Shown piece by piece: positions 1 through 7,782 of a DNA stretch of 35,695 nt (position 1 is its first letter; every line of letters starts with the position of its first letter). The stretch lies in assembly GCA_024277435.1 (NCBI GenBank), contig JAJRVJ010000013.1, positions 1-35,695 of the forward strand. Direction: 5' to 3'. This DNA comes from Patescibacteria group bacterium. GTDB taxonomy: Bacteria > Patescibacteriota > Patescibacteriia > UBA9570. The position numbers and the translations under genes are program-made. The notes beneath the pieces were generated by a model. It did not search any database. It was not told where the DNA came from and was given only the letters and a program-made list of their open reading frames with translations.

Positions 1-1
1 A

Positions 2-140
2 ACCTTTTACCGATTGCAGTGATCCATTCAGGCATCTGAATGGAAAATGTTCCATGGAACTGAGTATGAAAAAACAGGCTACATGGTCTGAGGTATTAGA
101 TTTAATCTATTAAAAAACGCGCCAGATATGGAACGGTGAC
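2..140. repeat. Left terminal inverted repeat, 139 bp
   Basis: Positions 2-140 are the exact reverse complement of 35557-35695; I compared them base by base and found no mismatch. Only one extra base (position 1) lies outside it. The outer part is AT-rich and holds three palindromes: CCATTCAG-gcat-CTGAATGG (24-43), GTTCCATGGAAC (49-60) and TAGATTTAATCTA (97-109). The inner end (about 117-140) is GC-richer and is read as the tail of a foreign reading frame on both ends. It could be a true terminal repeat of a linear or invertible element, a repeat at which an assembly stopped, or an assembly foldback. Confidence 0.9.
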
Positions 141-350
141 AAGATCGGCCGCCTGAATACCCAGCGTCGCCATGACATGCAGGATGGCCAGCTTCTCAGC
201 GATGGTGGGATTGCACACCGACGGCGACTGCAACCCATCACGAAGGGTTTCGTCATCGAAGCTGACGGGGTGGGTGGGACGCGGCGGAAGAGCCCGTGCG
301 TTCCAGTTGAAGATCAGATCGCTGCGCGACAGACCAGTTGCATCAGACAT
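102..350 (-). pseudogene. leuA: Chimeric ORF: N-terminal fragment of a LeuA/homocitrate-synthase-like protein joined to the terminal repeat
   Basis: Residues 1 to about 69 resemble the start of the 2-isopropylmalate/homocitrate synthase (HMGL-like) family. The motif FDDETLRDGLQSPSV contains the conserved TLRDG metal/substrate motif, followed by a helix ending LGIQAAD. A full enzyme has roughly 400-550 residues, so most of the TIM barrel is absent. After AAD the frame enters the terminal repeat at position 140, which adds VTVPYLARFLID and a TAA stop. Codon use is GC-rich, unlike the native genes here. No clear ribosome binding site precedes the ATG at 350. A functional enzyme is excluded. It is either a captured 5' gene fragment or a chimeric assembly product. 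Confidence 0.7.
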
Positions 351-352
351 TA

Positions 353-527
353 CTAGGTCCGGGACACTTCACTTTGCGCAACATTATGCAAAGCGGGAAG
401 GAACCCTCCTTCCATACCTAATAGTACATGTACTAGCAAATATAGAAGGATGTTTACGATGTAATACTGCTCGTTACGCACCTATGAAAGTAGGTAACTT
501 ATTATTATCTTGTCACTGTATATAAAA
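353..527. other. Gene-free stretch with palindromes
   Basis: This stretch lies between the leuA fragment and the next GC-rich gene. It contains two adjacent hairpins, CTTTGC/GCAAAG (372-377, 388-393) and GGAAGG/CCTTCC (396-401, 408-413), then a perfect 14-bp palindrome TAGTACATGTACTA (422-435). The rest is AT-rich and shows no convincing coding potential. Confidence 0.6.
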
Positions 528-548
528 GGGTGGCAACCGTCATCACCC
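524..548 (-). terminator. Possible intrinsic terminator of the 92-aa gene
   Basis: Read on the minus strand, GGGTG (548-544) pairs with CACCC (532-528) across an 11-nt loop and is followed by TTTTATAT. It lies just past the stop of the gene ending at 569. The stem is only 5 bp, so efficiency is uncertain. Confidence 0.45.
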
Positions 549-568
549 TCGATACCTCAGTGAGGACA

Positions 569-847
569 TCAAGAGCGACGACGGCTAACAGGAGCTCGCT
601 GAGCAACATAGCTGGCCAGCCGCTGAGCGGCGGCCGTAGCCTTGGCGACATCGCCAGGCTGGCCGTGCCAGCGAAAACCTTCAGAAATCTCCGGCTGTTC
701 GGCGGGCTGCAGTTCCTCCGACAGCGCGCCGAAGAAGGCGGCCAGCTCGGTGGGCGTGCTGGCGGTGAGGCAGGTGTAGTTGATGTCGGCCTCGAGGACC
801 ACATCAACCGTACCATCTGGATTTTCTCGCAATGAATAGATCATCAT
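569..847 (-). CDS. GC-rich small protein of unknown function (92 aa), probably foreign
   Basis: I do not recognise this protein. It begins MMIYSLRENPDGTVDV, has an alanine/glutamate-rich middle (PTELAAFFGALSEELQ) and a basic tail ending PVSRRRS. There is no signal peptide, membrane segment or cysteine pair. The start at 847 is chosen because AAGGAG lies 9 nt upstream; such a strong Shine-Dalgarno site is unusual among the AT-rich genes of this window. Third codon positions are mostly G or C (GCC, ACC, CTG, GAG), unlike the flanking helicase gene. The upstream region is AT-rich and a weak hairpin terminator follows the stop, so the gene could form its own transcription unit. A phage or high-GC bacterial origin is inferred from composition only. 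Confidence 0.6.
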   Translation of the reverse strand: MMIYSLRENPDGTVDVVLEADINYTCLTASTPTELAAFFGALSEELQPAEQPEISEGFRWHGQPGDVAKATAAAQRLASYVAQRAPVSRRRS

Positions 848-948
848 GATGTCTAGCTCCTTTTGTTATATTCCTCCGGTTGATCACATTACTCTTTTAT
901 ACTGTATTTGTCTATAATTTTTGCATATCTACTATCTCCTGTATACTA

Positions 949-977
949 TTGACAAATAGGTACAATTATTGTATTCT
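949..977 (+). promoter_or_regulatory. Consensus promoter of the helicase gene, leaderless type
   Basis: TTGACA (949-954), a 17-bp spacer and TATTCT (972-977). The ATG at 986 lies 8 nt beyond the -10 box, so transcription should begin within a few bases of the start codon. Confidence 0.75.
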
Positions 978-985
978 TCTGCGTT

Positions 986-3163
986 ATGGCAAATCCTGAA
1001 CGACAATTCATCCAAAAAAAGTCGCGTGAACACCAGCACGCAATCAGACCAGATGGAACTGAGCGGCATATTATGAGCCTCGCCTATCAATTACGGCGCG
1101 CTACACAATATGCATCTGGTGGTGCAGAACCATTACTTCCTCCCTCTCGTGAACGTGAAGAAGTACTTGAACAACCTGAAACTGAGTTAAAAGCCACCTA
1201 TCCTAAACGCTATGATATTTATAATACGGCAGTAGCTCGCGTAGCTAAACGAGAGCCAGCATCATTTGAAGAGCAATTAGAAACTACCCATTGGCTGCAT
1301 ATTGCCAACTCTTTGGATCGCTACATCCAGCGCCATGATGCTGCTAGCGCTGAAGATCGCACATTGTATGAACCACAAATTGCAGCCTTTCGGGAATTGC
1401 AAGAATTTATAGAGCAAGGCAACATGACCGGTTATTTTGAATTACCAACTGGTTTTGGAAAAACGGTATTATTCTCATCCATATTAGAAGCGCTCAACAC
1501 CCCACCCGAATATTACGTGAGCAAAGATATGCGCTCAGCCTTACGCACTCGTTCACTTATTGTTGTTCCCACATTGCAACTCGTTAAATAAACGAAAGAA
1601 CGACTGGAACAATTCGCTTCCTCATTAGATGTGGGAACCATATCGAGCTTGCGTAAACCACGTGAAGGCCTACATGCTACAGTAATAACCTACGATTCAT
1701 TTCGCAGCCGCGTTGAAAAGGGTACATTACAACCCCATGATTACGATGTGGTAATTCTTGACGAAGCCCATAAAGGATTAAGTGATCGGCGCCTAGCCGC
1801 GATTGATCAATTTAGAGAGCATGCTCTTATTCTTGGATTCACGGCCACTCCTGGATATACCAAAGAAAAACATTTAAAAGAAAAATTGGGTCCAGAAATT
1901 CATCGCATCACACTTAATGAGGCTGTAAACATGGAAATGTTATGCCCTATTTCTGCCTATACGTATGATACCGGAGTAGATTTATCAGCTGTGCGTCGCA
2001 ACAGTACTGGTACATATGAAGAAGATTCGTTAGAAGGTAAGCTTGATTTCCATGCCTTAGCAGAAGTTGCCTATGAAAAATATATTGAGAATTTTAATGG
2101 TATGCAGGGCTATATTTTTTGCGGTGGCATTAAGCAGGCCGAAGCAACTGCTGAAGTATTCTCTAGCCACGGAGTATCATGTGCAGTAGTAAGTGAGAAA
2201 ACACCACAAAAAGAACGGGATAGAATTTGGACTGATTTTACATCTGGGAAAATAGCACTATTATCTAATGTGGATTTATTCACCCAGGGTACCGATTACG
2301 ATGCAGCGGAAGTATCTATACATTTAAGTGAAACAGAATCGGTAGTACGAGAACAACAACGTGGTGGCCGGGTATTACGTCGCCTTAGAAGCAATCCTTA
2401 TAAGCGTGGACATATTCTAAATTTTTTATATCGCGATAAACGCCGAAAGAAAACCGTTACCTTTGCCCAAATTGCCGAAACCGATCCCATAGAATTATTG
2501 CGTTCAGGTCGCGCCATCGAGCCCCAGGAAGTGGAACCGCAACAAACTCCGGAAAATGATGAAGCTACAGGACTTGAAGAAAGAGAAGAAGCAACTACTG
2601 AGATAGTACTCGATGGTGCGGGACATGCTGAGTTAATAGATCAAGTGAACGTAGATCCTACACAAGATACTGTTGAAATTACTGAGCCCGAAGAACGAGA
2701 GCAAGAAGAATTGAAACCTGAGGATGAATTACCAACCCTTGAGCAACAAATAAATGACACCCATGAGGAGGTCGTAGATCTCATTACTGAGGTGGAAGAA
2801 ATGCGCGCTATATTAATACGAGCCCGCGAAAATAGCTTTATTGAATATCTAGTGAGCGAAGAAGAGCGTTTCACTATTGAAGGCGACGCCGATACCGCGC
2901 AGATGTACAGAACCGATTTTGATAGAATGATCGATATTATTAGACTACTCGATACAACTATCAATACACTATATAAATCCGCTGAGCCGGTGCTAGTACA
3001 CGTTGATATAAATAATGCTGCTGCTTTGGAGAAAAATCTACAAAGCTCTCTACAATTATACAAAGAATTTATCGAATACAAAGAAAGTGCTGCAGACTTA
3101 TTTGAAGAAGCTATTGATATTGGTCAATTCTATGAATTCGACCTTCTTGAAGATAGTGTGTAA
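986..3163 (+). pseudogene. DEAD/DEAH-box superfamily II helicase, split by one in-frame TAA
   Basis: Superfamily II helicases use ATP hydrolysis to open or remodel nucleic acid. Walker A is PTGFGKT (about residues 151-157 of the first part). After the stop come the DEAH box (VVILDEAHKG), motif III-like GFTATPG and motif VI QQRGGRVLRR, so all core motifs are present across both parts. The tail (last 230 or so residues) is acidic, then probably coiled coil. TAA at 1589-1591 interrupts motif Ia: the text reads LQLVK-stop-TKERLEQF where relatives have a Q-T pair, so CAA changed to TAA is the simplest explanation. The frame is otherwise open for 725 sense and stop codons from 986. The second part could restart at 1631, but that would lack Walker A. 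It could be a recent pseudogene, a sequencing error or a read-through stop. Confidence 0.85.
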
Positions 3164-3258
3164 GTATATATTAATGTCTAAAATGTGAGCAATTGAGAGA
3201 AATTTGCCTTACATTTGGGAAATTTTGCCACTATTGTGGATAATTTCGCGAATTCCTA

Positions 3259-3287
3259 TTGACATATACATCTAGACATGTTATACA
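3259..3287 (+). promoter_or_regulatory. Promoter of the cold-shock gene
   Basis: TTGACA (3259-3264), 17-bp spacer, TATACA (3282-3287). The transcript would carry a leader of about 70 nt before the ATG at 3363. Long leaders are typical of cold-shock mRNAs and contrast with the leaderless promoters elsewhere in the window. Confidence 0.7.
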
Positions 3288-3362
3288 ATAATAGATTAAT
3301 TGAAGACTAGTCGAACTTCAAGAAATTCTATGTTAAGAACACACAAACAATAAGGCAAAACT

Positions 3363-3560
3363 ATGACAGGAACCATTAAAACTCTTACAGAAAAGGGATT
3401 TGGATTCATCGCAGCTGAAGGTCTTGAGAAGGAAATTTTCTTCCATTCATCAGCACTAGTTGACGTTTCTTACGACGAACTTAATGTTGGAGATACTGTT
3501 TCTTTCGAAACAGAAGATTCTGACAAAGGTCCTCGTGCAGTAAATGTTACTCTAGCGTAA
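3363..3560 (+). CDS. Cold-shock domain protein (65 aa)
   Basis: A single cold-shock domain that binds single-stranded RNA or DNA and acts as an RNA chaperone in the cytoplasm. RNP1 is KGFGFI and RNP2 is EIFFHSS; the end GPRAVNVTLA is the usual last strand. Length matches the CspA family (65-70 residues). It is monocistronic, with its own promoter (3259-3287), long leader and strong terminator (3586-3612). There is no obvious Shine-Dalgarno site (GGCAAAACT precedes the ATG). The family is certain; which paralogue it is cannot be said. Confidence 0.95.
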   Translation: MTGTIKTLTEKGFGFIAAEGLEKEIFFHSSALVDVSYDELNVGDTVSFETEDSDKGPRAVNVTLA

Positions 3561-3585
3561 GCGATTGTATCAAATCACAAACTAG

Positions 3586-3612
3586 CCCGCGTCTCACGAT
3601 GCGGGTTTTTTT
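3586..3612 (+). terminator. Intrinsic terminator of the cold-shock gene
   Basis: CCCGCGTC-tcac-GATGCGGG forms an 8-bp stem (one G-T pair) followed by seven T. The stop codon of the opposing methyltransferase gene (3594-3596) lies inside the stem-loop. Confidence 0.9.
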
Positions 3613-4223
3613 GTTGCGATCATAATAAATAAAAAATACTCTATTTTCTCCCCATCTTTTATTCGCTCGCCTGTATAAAATGTACGGGAGGAAATATCTT
3701 GTAAGCCAACTTCTTTAAGAACACCTTTAAGTGCAACTTGATTAAATCCATCATGCCCTTCGAAACCGTGCACGCCTTTATGAAAGGCTCCATCATCTTC
3801 GTTAAGATCAATAATACACACATACCCACCATCATTCAACATATTATATATATGACGTAGCGTACCTTGGATATCTTGTATATGATGCAGTGCCATTGAA
3901 GCAAATACTACATCAAATTTCTGCCCAGACTGCGCGAAAGTTTCTATATCCGTATGATGTGCGGCCATAGTATGCACTCCACTATCCCCTATTTTTGTAT
4001 TCACCACATCTATCATACCGGCCGAGGTATCAATAAGCGTAATATGATTAAACACATCAACCAAATTAAAGCTAATCAAACCGGTTCCGGCACCAAATTC
4101 TAATGCCCTCCAGCTAGAATCAATAGCAATCGACTTGGTAATTTCATCAGCTATTCGTTTAGCTTGATGTATTTTTTGTTCATCATCCCATTCAAGGGCT
4201 TCTTTATCGAAATCTACAGACAT
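3594..4223 (-). CDS. Class I SAM-dependent methyltransferase (209 aa)
   Basis: A Rossmann-fold methyltransferase. Motif I is LEFGAGTGLISF (about residues 41-52) for SAM binding, the acidic end of strand 2 is LIDTSAGMI, motif II region is DVVFASMALHHI, and a post-motif III NMLNDGGYVCIIDL follows. This resembles UbiE/Methyltransf_11-type enzymes; the substrate is not predictable. The gene is convergent with the cold-shock gene, and its last codons (KKPAS-stop) are encoded by the complement of that gene's terminator. A possible -10 TATACG lies 8 nt upstream of the ATG, consistent with a leaderless transcript. Confidence 0.88.
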   Translation of the reverse strand: MSVDFDKEALEWDDEQKIHQAKRIADEITKSIAIDSSWRALEFGAGTGLISFNLVDVFNHITLIDTSAGMIDVVNTKIGDSGVHTMAAHHTDIETFAQSGQKFDVVFASMALHHIQDIQGTLRHIYNMLNDGGYVCIIDLNEDDGAFHKGVHGFEGHDGFNQVALKGVLKEVGLQDISSRTFYTGERIKDGEKIEYFLFIMIATKKPAS

Positions 4224-4322
4224 AGTACGTATATATTACCATACTTGCTATTTATGATTCTAAACACTACACTGGAGACTAGTTATTTTGTAATTTATAT
4301 ATAAGATTTAGAACAAAGACGT

Positions 4323-4760
4323 ATGGGAAATTATAACGATAGAGATAGCGGTGGATCACGTGGCCGTGGCCGCGGTGGACGAGATGATGGTCAAAAAGAC
4401 CGCATGATGTACAAGGCTGCATGCGATAGATGTAATGATCGATGTATGGTGCCGTTTAAACCATCGCGCGGTAAACAGGTATTATGTAGTGATTGTTTTG
4501 GTACAGATCGCAGAAAAGAAAATGGAAGTGATGGCCGCGATCGAATGCGTGATTCTCGCCGCGATTCCGAACGCCCTCGTAGAAATATGAGCGATGGTCG
4601 TAGTGAGCACTATGAATTAGAATTCAAAAAACTGAACGATAAGCTTGATAGAATATTAAAGCGAATTACTCCAGCGCATAACCGTGGCCCTAAAAAAGCT
4701 ACGGAGGAATCTCTTGCAGAAACCCCCGAGGATACACCGGAAACAGAGGATAAAAAATAA
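4323..4760 (+). CDS. Arg/Gly-rich zinc-ribbon protein (145 aa)
   Basis: The N-terminus (residues 7-22) is an RG/RGG-like tract, typical of RNA contact. A zinc ribbon follows: CDRC-N-DRC near residues 34-40, then CSDC about 14 residues later. A basic, arginine-rich middle, a short coiled coil (ELEFKKLNDKLDRILKRI) and an acidic threonine/glutamate tail complete it. Small proteins with a CxxC...CxxC ribbon of this kind are frequent in CPR genomes. The stop at 4758-4760 is 3 nt before the greA ATG, so the two are co-transcribed. A role in transcription or RNA binding is inferred from the ribbon and the greA linkage only. Confidence 0.75.
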   Translation: MGNYNDRDSGGSRGRGRGGRDDGQKDRMMYKAACDRCNDRCMVPFKPSRGKQVLCSDCFGTDRRKENGSDGRDRMRDSRRDSERPRRNMSDGRSEHYELEFKKLNDKLDRILKRITPAHNRGPKKATEESLAETPEDTPETEDKK

Positions 4761-4763
4761 TAC

Positions 4764-5270
4764 ATGCGCTTACCAAATAGAAAACCAGGAAAATACACCT
4801 TTCCCACGTTTGATCCTTACATGCTACAATCGCAATATAATGCGATGCAGTCTAAATTAGATTACCTCAAAAAAGTTGCCCGCCCTCGCGCCATTAAAGA
4901 AACGCGGGAACATGCTGCTAATGGAGATTTTTCTGAAAATGCTGAGTATCAAATCGCTAAAGGTAGGCTGCGCGGAATGAATCGTAAAATAGATGAACTC
5001 GAATTTCAATTAGCCCAAGCCAGAATTATTGAAAGTAATGAAGATACCTCAGTGGTAAAACTCGGACACACCGTAACGGTAGTTACCGCCGACGGTAAAG
5101 AAATAACGTGGAAAATATTAGGGCCAACTGAAAGCGACCCTACTAATGGTATTATTTCCTATCAATCCCCTATTGGTGCCGCACTATTAGGTAAGGGCAT
5201 TGGTGTTGTTGCAGTAGTTGAACTGAAAGATCGTAATGTTGAATATACGATCAAAGAAATACGAGCGTAA
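4764..5270 (+). CDS. greA: Transcription elongation factor GreA (168 aa)
   Basis: GreA enters the RNA polymerase secondary channel and stimulates cleavage of backtracked RNA. The N-terminal coiled coil carries the conserved GDFSENAEY segment with the acidic D and E that position the catalytic magnesium; the C-terminal FKBP-like domain includes GHTVTVVTADGK and ISYQSPIGAALLGK. The N-terminus has about 20 extra residues (MRLPNRKPGKYTFPTFD) before the usual start of the coiled coil. The gene starts 3 nt after the zinc-ribbon gene and ends 4 nt before the convergent GH114-like gene. Confidence 0.95.
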   Translation: MRLPNRKPGKYTFPTFDPYMLQSQYNAMQSKLDYLKKVARPRAIKETREHAANGDFSENAEYQIAKGRLRGMNRKIDELEFQLAQARIIESNEDTSVVKLGHTVTVVTADGKEITWKILGPTESDPTNGIISYQSPIGAALLGKGIGVVAVVELKDRNVEYTIKEIRA

Positions 5271-5274
5271 ATTA

Positions 5275-6162
5275 TTATTGTGGCACAATTGTATCTAAAT
5301 CTCTATTTGGATTTGCCCGATATGATAGACTTGAAAACGTTTGTGCGTTGGCTTTATTCAAATACATACTACGCTTACGTTTCTTAATATACTCCACATT
5401 CAATATCGCTTTATTTTGATTCGAAAACTTCTTTAACAATTTCTTACGATATTTTCTATCCGATTTCGTGGAATGATAAAATAAATCCTCCACACCAATA
5501 CAATCTATATTCTTCCAATATATCTTACGATATTTTTTTGTTGTGTCATCAATTATCGCCTCCCCATTTTGCGGACACACAATAGGAGTAATAGCATCAA
5601 GATTCTTGCGAATCTTCTTAATAAGCCGCACCATACGTTTAGCGGATCGTTTACTACCATACCCATTATTGCCCCAGTATTCATACCCATCAATAATATC
5701 CAAATACACCCCATCGAACCCGGCATTATTAATGCGGTTTATATATGGCTTCAACCCCGTCTTCCACCAACCCTTTTTCCAATACCGCACCTTATAGTTC
5801 CCCTCCCAGTCAGGATTTTCCGGCCCAAGCCACGCTGGCGGATTCTTGCTCCATTTGTTTTTCCAATAGAACCGATAATCCTCGGCCTCCCCTATTGAAA
5901 AGTACGCCAGCACAATTTTTCCGCTATCTTGCAGCTGCTGGATTTGTTCTCGTGTATAGGCCGTATCGTCTGTACCATCTTCAGCATAATCCATTACCAC
6001 TACATCAAAATCCGTTGCAGCAATATTATCAATATTCGCATCTTGTATTTGATACAACCAAGATTCCGCCTCACTAAAGGAAGGACTCTCCACAGCCTGC
6101 ACTGGCGCTGTAATAGCTAATGTGGCTAAGAGTATACCGAGTAGTAGCACTGTTTTTCTCAT
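5275..6162 (-). CDS. Secreted GH114/TM1410-like protein (about 295 aa)
   Basis: The family folds as a TIM barrel; GH114 members are endo-alpha-1,4-polygalactosaminidases, but many TM1410/MJ1477-type members are uncharacterised. The start at 6162 (MRKTVLLLGILLATLAI) gives a signal peptide cleaved near PVQAVES. Family motifs visible are YQIQDAN, VVVMDYAEDG, KIVLAYFSIGEAEDYRFYW, GFDGVYLDIIDGYEYW and ITPIVCPQNGE. The D and E residues in these motifs are candidate catalytic residues. TATACT lies 8 nt before the ATG, so the mRNA is probably leaderless. Role: likely cell-surface or extracellular glycan handling, by family inference. Confidence 0.85.
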   Translation of the reverse strand: MRKTVLLLGILLATLAITAPVQAVESPSFSEAESWLYQIQDANIDNIAATDFDVVVMDYAEDGTDDTAYTREQIQQLQDSGKIVLAYFSIGEAEDYRFYWKNKWSKNPPAWLGPENPDWEGNYKVRYWKKGWWKTGLKPYINRINNAGFDGVYLDIIDGYEYWGNNGYGSKRSAKRMVRLIKKIRKNLDAITPIVCPQNGEAIIDDTTKKYRKIYWKNIDCIGVEDLFYHSTKSDRKYRKKLLKKFSNQNKAILNVEYIKKRKRSMYLNKANAQTFSSLSYRANPNRDLDTIVPQ

Positions 6163-6170
6163 AGAATTAA

Positions 6171-6179
6171 AGTATACCA
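6171..6179 (-). promoter_or_regulatory. Extended -10 element of the GH114-like gene
   Basis: On the minus strand TAGTGGTATACT ends 8 nt before the ATG at 6162. The same TAGTGGTATACT block stands 7 nt before the cation-efflux ATG at 13021. The TGn motif before TATACT marks an extended -10; no good -35 box is seen. Confidence 0.6.
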
Positions 6180-6221
6180 CTATTTACTAGATGCGCTCTG
6201 TCTATATCTTGTATATTCCCC

Positions 6222-6250
6222 TTGTAAATATTAATGGTAAGTGGTATATT
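6222..6250 (+). promoter_or_regulatory. Promoter of tRNA-Thr
   Basis: TTGTAA (6222-6227), 17-bp spacer, TATATT (6245-6250), 21 nt before the mature tRNA start. Confidence 0.6.
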
Positions 6251-6271
6251 ACTCGAGCAAAATTAGCATAT

Positions 6272-6344
6272 GCTGCCATAGCTCAGTTGGTAGAGCGCGC
6301 CCATGGTAAGGGCGAGGTACGCGGTTCGAATCCGCGTGGTAGCT
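6272..6344 (+). tRNA. tRNA-Thr (anticodon GGT)
   Basis: A complete cloverleaf can be folded by eye. Acceptor GCTGCCA pairs with TGGTAGC; the D arm is GCTC...GAGC with loop AGTTGGTA; the anticodon stem is CGCCC/GGGCG with loop ATGGTAA, giving anticodon GGT (threonine, ACC/ACT codons). The T arm is CGCGG/CCGCG with loop TTCGAAT. The discriminator is T and no CCA is encoded. A strong terminator follows at 6351. The downstream DNA is unusual and appears again, decayed, near 7895-8129, so this tRNA may have served as an integration site. Confidence 0.95.
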
Positions 6345-6350
6345 CACTAT

Positions 6351-6386
6351 AAAACCGCCGTCAGAGGTATTCTCTAGCGGCGGTTT
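6351..6386 (+). terminator. Terminator of tRNA-Thr
   Basis: AAACCGCCG pairs with CGGCGGTTT, with an inner AGAG/CTCT helix, followed by a T-rich run. A 14-bp copy of its 3' half (TCTAGCGGCGGTTT) recurs near 7912. Confidence 0.85.
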
Positions 6387-6437
6387 GTTGTTTGTAATAT
6401 TATAGTTGAGTCGTGCTGTCCGTCGTCGCTACCCAGC

Positions 6438-6626
6438 ATGAGGACATACACACCACGCACGCGCCAGATCAGACTCTTCGAGGTCGACATACCGGAACTC
6501 CAGGTTGTGAGGTGGAAGCATCTTACACTTTTGTTTGAAATAAATCAATTGGATTTGTATTATAAGGTGAGGCGTGGGACACATAGGTATAAATACCACT
6601 ATACTCTATACCTAGGCCTTGGATGA
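6438..6626 (+). pseudogene. Small ORF (62 aa) of mixed composition; second decayed copy at 8065-8129
   Basis: I do not recognise the product (starts MRTYTPRTRQIRLFEVDIPE, ends YTLYLGLG). The first third is GC-rich and foreign in codon use, the rest AT-rich. The segment 6500-6564 aligns without gaps to 8065-8129 at about 47 of 65 positions, and most differences are transitions. In the same frame the second copy keeps VR, HL and INQL but has stop codons, so the pair looks like one intact or less damaged and one decayed copy. There is no ribosome binding site. It may be a non-coding repeat rather than a gene. Confidence 0.35.
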
Positions 6627-6666
6627 GAGTATGAAGAAGATGGTTAATATGAATCCGTTGAATCAC

Positions 6667-7212
6667 TTATTTTAGCGGAAGGCTCTCACAAACAAGTCCA
6701 TCATTATCGCTTCCATCTAATCCATGTACATCATATCCGACCTCACTCATACAGTAATCATAAACTGTCTGCGCTGAGGACTGAGTTGAGAAATCGCTAC
6801 AATTATAAATATTTGATGAACAAATATAGGTAGTCTCATCCTCTTGTTCTTTTTCTGCGGTAGTGCTAAATTTTTTATATTTAGACCACTTTCCGCATTT
6901 ATTACCTGCCTTACAGGCACGCACTTTAACTTTATAGGTTTTACCAGCCTTCAATAATGAGGTTGAAGAACTGATTTTCTTTTTAGTCCGCTTCACTTTC
7001 TTCTAGGTGTTCAATTTCTTACCCTTTTTAGTTTGAAGCTTCATTTTATAAAAACTAACTTTTTTTACCTTGGTCCATTGTACTTTAGCTGAATCCTGAG
7101 TAATGTTTGTAACTTTTACGTTCTTTACTTTTGAGACTTTAGCTTGAGACTGAAATGGAACGGCAAATAAAAATAGTAGCAATGCAATTGAAATGATTTT
7201 ATATTTTTTCAT
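6667..7212 (-). pseudogene. Secreted FN3-like plus excalibur-domain protein, split by one in-frame TAG
   Basis: The start at 7212 gives a signal peptide (MKKYKIISIALLLFLFAVPF, cleavage near SQAKVS). An FN3-like beta domain follows (NVKVTNITQDSAKVQWTKV ... [17 protein letters not shown]), then a C-terminal excalibur domain with [13 protein letters not shown] and the calcium-loop signature [10 protein letters not shown]. Excalibur domains bind calcium in extracellular nuclease-like and surface proteins. TAG at 7003-7005 interrupts the FN3 part (KKLNT-stop-KKVKR); CAG to TAG would restore a continuous 181-residue protein. The downstream frame is fully preserved. Confidence 0.8.
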
Positions 7213-7277
7213 AAATATATGCTATCATTGAATTACTAAATAATCTAGGGAAGTGGTCCACGATTGTACTTGCTGAA

Positions 7278-7320
7278 ATGATGAAAAAACGTACTTTTAC
7301 CCTATTAACATTAATCGCAA
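7278..7320 (+). pseudogene. Remnant: signal-peptide start of a deleted gene
   Basis: ATG-ATG followed by KKRTFTLLTLIAT reads as the first half of a signal peptide. It runs within a few codons straight into a terminator hairpin (7333). The usual body of a secreted protein is missing, so an internal deletion appears to have fused start and terminator. A -10-like TGTACT (7265-7270) lies just upstream. Confidence 0.4.
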
Positions 7321-7332
7321 CCAACAAAAAAT

Positions 7333-7360
7333 CCGCCTTTGCTGGCGGGTTTTGTTTTTT
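7333..7360 (+). terminator. Intrinsic terminator
   Basis: CCGCC (7333-7337), loop tttgct, GGCGG (7344-7348), then TTTTG and eight T. It terminates the remnant gene start at 7278 and insulates the downstream cassette. Confidence 0.85.
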
Positions 7361-7382
7361 TTGTATCTACTTATGATTAGCA

Positions 7383-7410
7383 TTGACAATTTATATTTTT
7401 AAAATAAGAT
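7383..7410 (+). promoter_or_regulatory. AT-rich promoter before the GC-rich zinc-knuckle gene
   Basis: TTGACA (7383-7388), 16-bp spacer, TAAGAT (7405-7410). The promoter is native-looking, whereas the gene it serves (7449) is GC-rich. Confidence 0.55.
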
Positions 7411-7448
7411 ATTCCTTAGCTCACAGTTAACCCGAGCAGGAGGTTTGA

Positions 7449-7667
7449 ATGGGTCGTCCGAAGAAACACCACAAGCAGAAGAACAAGGAGGAAGTGCGTG
7501 GTCGTCAAGCGAACAATGACGGCTTCTGGCGGTGTCCGCACTGCCGCAACAAGCCGAACGAGCAGGGTGGCCACACCCGCAGCCAGAGCGCGATCAAGCG
7601 CTGCAAGCTCGCCGTCAACGGCTACGACAGCGGGCGCGCCAAGAAGAGGCGGCGCGGAAAGCGCTAG
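7449..7667 (+). CDS. Small basic CCHC zinc-knuckle-like protein (72 aa), probably foreign
   Basis: A highly basic protein with lysine/arginine clusters at both ends (MGRPKKHHKQKNK ... AKKRRRGKR). The centre, FWRCPHCRNKPNEQGGH...KRC, has spacing C29-x2-C32-x9-H42-x9-C52, a plausible single zinc site. A nucleic-acid-binding role is inferred from charge plus zinc ligands. AGGAGG is 6 nt before the ATG, a near-perfect Shine-Dalgarno unlike the native genes. Codons are GC-rich (CGC, AAG, GGC). It has an AT-rich promoter upstream and is followed by hairpin ATGCCC/GGGCAT (7671-7688) and a second strongly SD-led mini-ORF (7723). Small phage genes often look like this, but I cannot name a family. Confidence 0.65.
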   Translation: MGRPKKHHKQKNKEEVRGRQANNDGFWRCPHCRNKPNEQGGHTRSQSAIKRCKLAVNGYDSGRAKKRRRGKR

Positions 7668-7722
7668 GCCATGCCCGTATGGGGGCATCACACGCATTTG
7701 ACTGTAAGGAGGAAATTGCTTG

Positions 7723-7782
7723 ATGGCCATACACATCGAGCAATTTCTTAAACTTATAGCAAACCTCTTGCTATCATTTTAA
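7723..7782 (+). CDS. Possible 19-residue hydrophobic peptide
   Basis: TAAGGAGG lies 10 nt before ATG. The frame encodes MAIHIEQFLKLIANLLLSF and stops at TAA. The peptide is an amphipathic or hydrophobic helix by eye, as in type I toxins or leader peptides. Its 3' two thirds lie inside a 47-nt hairpin (7742-7788), so translation and folding of the mRNA would interfere. The coding claim rests on the Shine-Dalgarno site alone. Confidence 0.35.
   Translation: MAIHIEQFLKLIANLLLSF

Noticed and set aside
5543-6120. Several overlapping plus-strand ORFs opposite the GH114-like gene
   Set aside because: They are antisense readings of a well-supported family member; no start signals and biased composition.
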